A stretch of DNA of 7,945 nucleotides from the NCBI GenBank assembly GCA_023428515.1, contig JAEYXI010000014.1, positions 1 through 7,945 on the forward strand. The letters run 5' to 3'. The stretch's first letter is position 1; every line of letters begins with the position of its first letter. A model generated the notes under the pieces. The model was not told the origin of the DNA and made no database searches. It saw only the letters and a program-made list of their open reading frames with translations. Shown here in pieces: positions 5,847-7,945 of this stretch. A program made the translations under genes and the position numbers. Source of the stretch: Pseudomonadota bacterium. Lineage in GTDB: Bacteria > Pseudomonadota > Alphaproteobacteria > Rhizobiales > Rhizobiaceae.

Positions 5847-6239
5847 TCAGCAGGGCCTGTTGCGGACGATCCGCCAACCGTCTGCGTCGGCTTGGCACGC
5901 GTTGCCGAAGGTCCGGAAGTTGCCGCGGCGCGTCGCGCAGACGGGCCGGTATTCCATTGTGCAGGCACGCTGCTCACGACCGCCACCCTCCCGGCGGCAC
6001 TCGCCGCGGTGGACGATCCGATAGCCGGCGCGGTCGGCGACGCAGGGATTGGCGAAGGTGCGATGCTCGCCACGGCGACTGGCGCAAACCGGCTGGTATT
6101 CCCGTGTACAGAAGTTTGGTCCGGGCGGCCTGGGGCCAGGTCCACGTCCATCGTCCTCGACGACCACCGTGCACGCCGACAGCACGATCAGTCCGGCAAG
6201 CATCACCGCGATGCTCCGCAGATAGGTTGCAAAACGCAT
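5847..6239 (-). CDS. Lipoprotein with two Kazal-type protease-inhibitor-like domains
   Basis: A 130-residue protein. Residues 1-22 are a lipoprotein signal (MRFATYLRSI, hydrophobic AVMLAGLIVL) ending in the lipobox LSAC, with C23 as the lipidated residue and Thr at +2, which would favour outer-membrane sorting by the E. coli rule. After a Gly/Pro-rich linker come two 38-residue modules, C44-C81 and C93-C130. Each has four cysteines in identical spacing (8, 14, 15) and the pattern C-T-x-E-Y-x-P-V-C ... R-T-F-x-N-x-C-x-A-D ... G-x-R-I-V. This matches the short bacterial Kazal-like domain (PVC, TF/Y-x-N-x-C-x-A). Eukaryotic Kazal domains have six cysteines, so two disulfides per module are expected here. 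Inhibition of serine proteases is inferred, not shown. The start is taken at 6239, because the bases just upstream are an exceptionally strong ribosome binding site; an ATG 15 bp further out would turn that site into codons for MEEEE. Confidence 0.88.
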   Translation of the reverse strand: MRFATYLRSIAVMLAGLIVLSACTVVVEDDGRGPGPRPPGPNFCTREYQPVCASRRGEHRTFANPCVADRAGYRIVHRGECRREGGGREQRACTMEYRPVCATRRGNFRTFGNACQADADGWRIVRNRPC

Positions 6240-6240
6240 C

Positions 6241-6252
6241 TCTTCCTCCTCC
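6241..6252 (-). promoter_or_regulatory. Strong ribosome binding site deciding the Kazal lipoprotein start
   Basis: On the - strand this reads GGAGGAGGAAGA directly before ATG at 6239, containing overlapping Shine-Dalgarno cores (GGAGG, GGAGGA). The ATG at 6254 has no comparable site and would encode an MEEEE extension in front of the signal peptide. Confidence 0.75.
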
Positions 6253-6420
6253 ATGTCCGTCCTGCCCCGGCGCAGTACTCAGCTTGCCGATCCTTTCCGC
6301 CAAGTCAGCCGATTGCAAGCCCGCCCGCATGCATCATCTCCTCTTCCGGACCTATGGGTGAACCGCAGCGCGGGTGCGACATCTTGTCAGAACAGTGGTT
6401 CCGTGCCATAAAATCCACCG

Positions 6421-6441
6421 TTCGGGCGTTTGCTGACCCGG
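6421..6441 (+). promoter_or_regulatory. Conserved upstream block shared by both csp genes (copy 1)
   Basis: This 21-bp stretch matches 7500-7520 at 18 positions; the differences are G/A, T/C and A/G transitions. Its consensus is TTCGGGCRTTTGCYGRCCCG followed by G. It begins 191 bp before the csp start, against 186 bp for the other copy. Each copy is preceded by an A-rich run. Shared promoter or regulator site, or residue of a duplicated upstream region, are both possible. Confidence 0.5.
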
Positions 6442-6453
6442 AGACTGGAACGT

Positions 6454-6482
6454 TTGATCGACCCTTTCCCCGAAGCTGTAAA
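6454..6482 (+). promoter_or_regulatory. Putative promoter of first csp gene
   Basis: TTGATC (6454-6459), 17 bp, then TGTAAA (6477-6482) within the AT-rich TGTAAATAT. It would give a 5' leader of about 120 bases, in line with the long leaders of cold-shock mRNAs. The match is moderate only. Confidence 0.35.
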
Positions 6483-6492
6483 TATCTGACGG

Positions 6493-6508
6493 CCCCGCCT
6501 TGGCGGGG
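6493..6508 (+). promoter_or_regulatory. GC-rich hairpin in presumed csp leader
   Basis: CCCCGCC (6493-6499) and GGCGGGG (6502-6508) are complementary around TT. It would lie at the extreme 5' end of the leader if transcription starts near 6489. It has no T tract and lies 104 bp before the start codon, so leader structure or RNA protection is more likely than termination. Confidence 0.4.
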
Positions 6509-6611
6509 GCTATTCATGCGCGAATGCATGGCCGCCAAGACAACCGGACCTGCCCGCCGGGCGAAGCGGCGGACCAGGAACCAGACTAGCAACGGGTGAA
6601 GGAGTTCTCCC

Positions 6612-6824
6612 ATGTCCCAGACCGGTACCGTAAAATTCTTCAACACAACCAAAGGCTTCGGCTTCATCACACCGGACGGTGGAGCGAAGGACGTATTCGT
6701 TCATATCTCGGCGATCGAGGCGTCGGGGCTGCGCACCCTCGTCGACGGCCAGAAGGTCACCTTCGACGTCGAACCGGACCGCATGGGCAAAGGCCCGAAG
6801 GCGGTCAACCTGCGCGCGGCTTGA
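6612..6824 (+). CDS. cspA: Cold-shock protein (CspA family), copy 1
   Basis: A 70-residue single cold-shock domain, the normal length for this family. RNP1 is KGFGFI (14-19) and RNP2 is VFVHIS (28-33); the start [16 protein letters not shown] and the end KGPKAVNL are typical. The protein binds single-stranded RNA and DNA, acting in the cytoplasm as an RNA chaperone at low temperature or in general growth. A strong AAGGAG (6599-6604) lies 7 bp before the ATG. It is 53 of 70 residues identical to the second copy about 1 kb downstream. A terminator follows immediately, so it is monocistronic. Whether it is cold-induced cannot be read directly from the sequence; the long leader is suggestive. Confidence 0.96.
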   Translation: MSQTGTVKFFNTTKGFGFITPDGGAKDVFVHISAIEASGLRTLVDGQKVTFDVEPDRMGKGPKAVNLRAA

Positions 6825-6828
6825 ACCG

Positions 6829-6851
6829 TCATGCCGCTGCCGGCGGCATGA
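6829..6851 (+). repeat. First stem-loop after csp copy 1
   Basis: TCATGCCGC (6829-6837) pairs with GCGGCATGA (6843-6851), a 9-bp stem with a 5-base loop, starting 4 bases after the stop codon. It stands in tandem with the true terminator just downstream and probably protects the mRNA 3' end. Confidence 0.6.
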
Positions 6852-6861
6852 ACTAGTTTCG

Positions 6862-6892
6862 AAGGGCATGGCACTGGCGCCATGCCCTTTTT
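6862..6892 (+). terminator. Strong rho-independent terminator of csp copy 1
   Basis: AAGGGCATGGC (6862-6872) pairs with GCCATGCCCTT (6879-6889), an 11-bp stem with a 6-base loop. The stem runs into a five-T tract (6888-6892). Confidence 0.93.
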
Positions 6893-6966
6893 GTATCAGT
6901 GGGCACGCGAGTACGGGGCCGGACCGCAGGTTCAGGGCAACTCAAATCCTCAAGGGGGAGCACGCG

Positions 6967-7389
6967 ATGAAATTGATCGGAATTGCCGGTGCGGCGCTGC
7001 TTGCGTTGGGCATCGGAAGCGGAACCGCCGTGGCGATGCCCAAGACGCCGGCCGTGGAGGGCGATGGCCTCGTCACCAGGATCCAGGCCGACTGCCATGC
7101 CGATGTCCGCCGGCACTATGTGCCCGAATACGGCCGCAGGGTGTGGCACCGTCATCGCCAGTCGAATTGCAGGGTCATCATCGTCGATCGGGAAGACGAT
7201 TATTATGACGAGCGCCCGCGGGACTGCCACCGCGATGTGCGCCGCCACTACCTGCCTGAATACGGCCGCAGCGTCTATCACAAGCATGTCGGCGAACGGT
7301 GCCGGATTCGCGTCTACAACCCGCGTCAGGGCGGTGGCGGCGGTGCGTCCTGCATCAAGATCGGGCCGCTCACGCTCTGCGAAAACTAG
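6967..7389 (+). CDS. Secreted protein with two Cys/His-rich 29-residue repeats, function unknown
   Basis: A 140-residue protein not recognised as a named family. Residues 1-23 are a Sec signal peptide (MKLIG, alanine/leucine-rich core, cleavage after AVA). The mature protein contains two copies of the pattern D-C-H-x-D-V-R-R-H-Y-x-P-E-Y-G-R-x-V-x-H-x-H-(4)-C-R, at 42-70 and 86-114, with 19 of 29 positions identical. Between them is an acidic, Tyr-containing linker (DREDDYYDERP). The tail has a Gly5 run and a short motif with two cysteines (C129, C138). Each repeat has two Cys 25 residues apart and four His, so a disulfide and/or metal binding in the periplasm is plausible but inferred. The start has AAGGGGGAG ending 6 bp before the ATG. 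A terminator lies 74 bp upstream, so the gene needs its own promoter, which I could not identify. Confidence 0.8.
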   Translation: MKLIGIAGAALLALGIGSGTAVAMPKTPAVEGDGLVTRIQADCHADVRRHYVPEYGRRVWHRHRQSNCRVIIVDREDDYYDERPRDCHRDVRRHYLPEYGRSVYHKHVGERCRIRVYNPRQGGGGGASCIKIGPLTLCEN

Positions 7390-7408
7390 CGCCACGGTCG
7401 ACGTCCAA

Positions 7409-7434
7409 CGGCGGTTTCCGCATGGGAGCCGCCG
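7409..7434 (+). terminator. Stem-loop after the Cys/His-repeat gene
   Basis: CGGCGGTTTCC (7409-7419), a GCAT loop, and GGGAGCCGCCG (7424-7434) form an 11-bp stem with two G-U pairs in RNA, 20 bp after the stop codon. No T tract follows, so termination would be imperfect or factor-dependent. Confidence 0.55.
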
Positions 7435-7499
7435 CGGCGTCAAAGCCGTTGGAATAAGTTTCCACTTGCCCGTGGCCTAAAAATAAAGAAAAATTTGGC

Positions 7500-7520
7500 T
7501 TCGGGCATTTGCCGGCCCGG
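7500..7520 (+). promoter_or_regulatory. Conserved upstream block shared by both csp genes (copy 2)
   Basis: The partner of 6421-6441, matching at 18 of 21 positions and starting 186 bp before the second csp start. It is preceded by an unusually A-rich stretch (7479-7496), which in this GC-rich DNA could act as an UP-like or bent element. No convincing -35/-10 pair was found next to it, although TAGATT at 7543-7548 is a possible -10. The rest of 7521-7685 is presumed 5' leader with no reading frame of its own. Confidence 0.5.
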
Positions 7521-7685
7521 GAAACTAGGGGACTGCGCCTGATAGATTAGGGGTATCGGGCGTACCGTGGGAAGTGGACATACAAGTCCCTACGCGGGAG
7601 AACCTTTACCTTTCTTCCGGCGAATGCCGAGCCAGGCGGATGAGGGTTCGCTTGGCAAGCATAATATGGGATAGAGGAGTTTCCC

Positions 7686-7898
7686 ATGCCGCAGACCGGC
7701 ACCGTCAAGTTCTTCAACCACGCAAAGGGCTTCGGCTTCATCACGCCGGAAGGCGGCGAGAAAGACGTATTCGTCCATATTTCGGCCGTGCAGGCTTCCG
7801 GCCTGCCGGGTCTCGAAGACGGGCAGAAAGTCAGTTTCGACACCGAACCGGACAAGCGAGGCAAGGGTCCGAAGGCGGTCAATCTCACCATCCTCTGA
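7686..7898 (+). CDS. cspA: Cold-shock protein (CspA family), copy 2
   Basis: A 70-residue single cold-shock domain with RNP1 KGFGFI (14-19) and RNP2 VFVHIS (28-33). It differs from copy 1 at 17 positions, mainly in the loop at 35-44 ([12 protein letters not shown] against [12 protein letters not shown]) and in the C-terminal three residues. GAGGAG (7675-7680) lies 5 bp before the ATG, and the bases around the start (GGAGTTNNCCCATG) match copy 1. Presumed RNA chaperone, like copy 1. The similar start context and upstream block support a tandem duplication with the Cys/His-repeat gene lying between the copies. Confidence 0.96.
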   Translation: MPQTGTVKFFNHAKGFGFITPEGGEKDVFVHISAVQASGLPGLEDGQKVSFDTEPDKRGKGPKAVNLTIL

Positions 7899-7899
7899 G

Positions 7900-7913
7900 C
7901 GGGCGCCGGCCCG
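7900..7913 (+). terminator. Short GC hairpin after csp copy 2
   Basis: CGGGC (7900-7904), GCCG, GCCCG (7909-7913) form a 5-bp stem right after the stop codon. No T tract is seen before the window ends, so this is only a weak candidate for transcript-end structure. Confidence 0.3.
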
Positions 7914-7945
7914 TTCGGACCGATAGAGGCGGCTGGAGCGTCCCT

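Larger units (their letters stand above)
6255..6611. other. Divergent intergenic region between Kazal lipoprotein and first csp gene
   Basis: No credible gene lies in these 357 bp; open frames crossing it are low in family likeness and belong to shadows of neighbours. It must hold the promoter of the - strand lipoprotein, for which I see no convincing boxes. On the + strand it holds the upstream block, possible promoter and GC-rich leader hairpins of the cold-shock gene, listed separately. The small dyad CATGC (6515-6519)/GCATG (6526-6530) also lies in the presumed leader. Confidence 0.6.

Noticed and set aside
4976..6151. Long open frame (391 codons) on the - strand opposite the phytase-like gene
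   Set aside because: It is antisense to a well-supported exported protein and overlaps the Kazal gene in another frame; its product is low-complexity with no domain likeness. This is a typical GC-rich shadow frame.
6240..6254. Start of the Kazal lipoprotein at the ATG at 6254
   Set aside because: The resulting MEEEE extension is simply the translated Shine-Dalgarno sequence and would place acidic residues before the signal peptide.
5718..6599. Open frame of 293 codons on the + strand across the Kazal gene
   Set aside because: Overlaps the end of the phytase-like gene and the terminator, is opposite a well-supported lipoprotein, and shows no domain.
6853..7443. Open frame of 196 codons on the - strand opposite the Cys/His-repeat gene
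   Set aside because: The + strand frame has a signal peptide, a strong ribosome binding site and internal repeats conserved at protein level; the opposite frame has none and crosses the csp terminator.
7519..7548. Possible EcfG-type stress promoter (GGGAAAC followed by TAGATT)
   Set aside because: The -35 does not match GGAAC and there is no CGTT at the right distance.

Overview
The window reads as ordinary chromosome of a GC-rich alphaproteobacterium, most likely Rhizobiales/Rhizobiaceae. Supporting evidence: a DUF1013/TrcR-type regulator (an alphaproteobacterial family), 70-residue rhizobial-style cold-shock proteins, a YafY-type WYL regulator and a Kazal-domain lipoprotein of rhizobial type. 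No tRNA, rRNA, insertion sequence, phage gene or CRISPR array was seen. Species cannot be fixed from the sequence alone.

Layout. Left part (1-2530, all + strand): the C-terminal end of a DJ-1/PfpI-type amidotransferase-fold protein; a small MGMT-like protein and a YafY/WYL regulator 3 bp apart (probable operon); then a GrpB/UPF0157 protein and a GFA zinc protein. A clear bidirectional terminator (2553-2579) separates these from the convergent trcR gene (2600-3298, - strand). The trcR upstream region carries two abutting perfect inverted repeats and a plausible promoter.

Middle part (3299-5833): divergent from trcR is a large exported phytase-like/esterase-like beta-propeller protein (3590-5788). 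A three-unit array with exact 11-bp periodicity lies 62 bp upstream of its start and matches the alphaproteobacterial Pho box. The protein family and the operator together suggest a phosphate-starvation gene acting on organic phosphate in the periplasm.

Right part (5834-7945): a convergent - strand lipoprotein with two near-identical Kazal-like modules of four cysteines each; two cold-shock protein paralogs (6612-6824 and 7686-7898, 53 of 70 residues identical) that share a 21-bp block at almost the same distance (about 190 bp) before their starts; and between them an unrecognised secreted protein built from two 29-residue Cys/His repeats.

I see no defence island, biosynthetic cluster or other obviously new multi-gene system. 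The points most worth a second look are the Pho-box phytase-like gene, the Cys/His-repeat secreted protein, the double Kazal lipoprotein, the shared csp upstream block and the palindromes in front of trcR.
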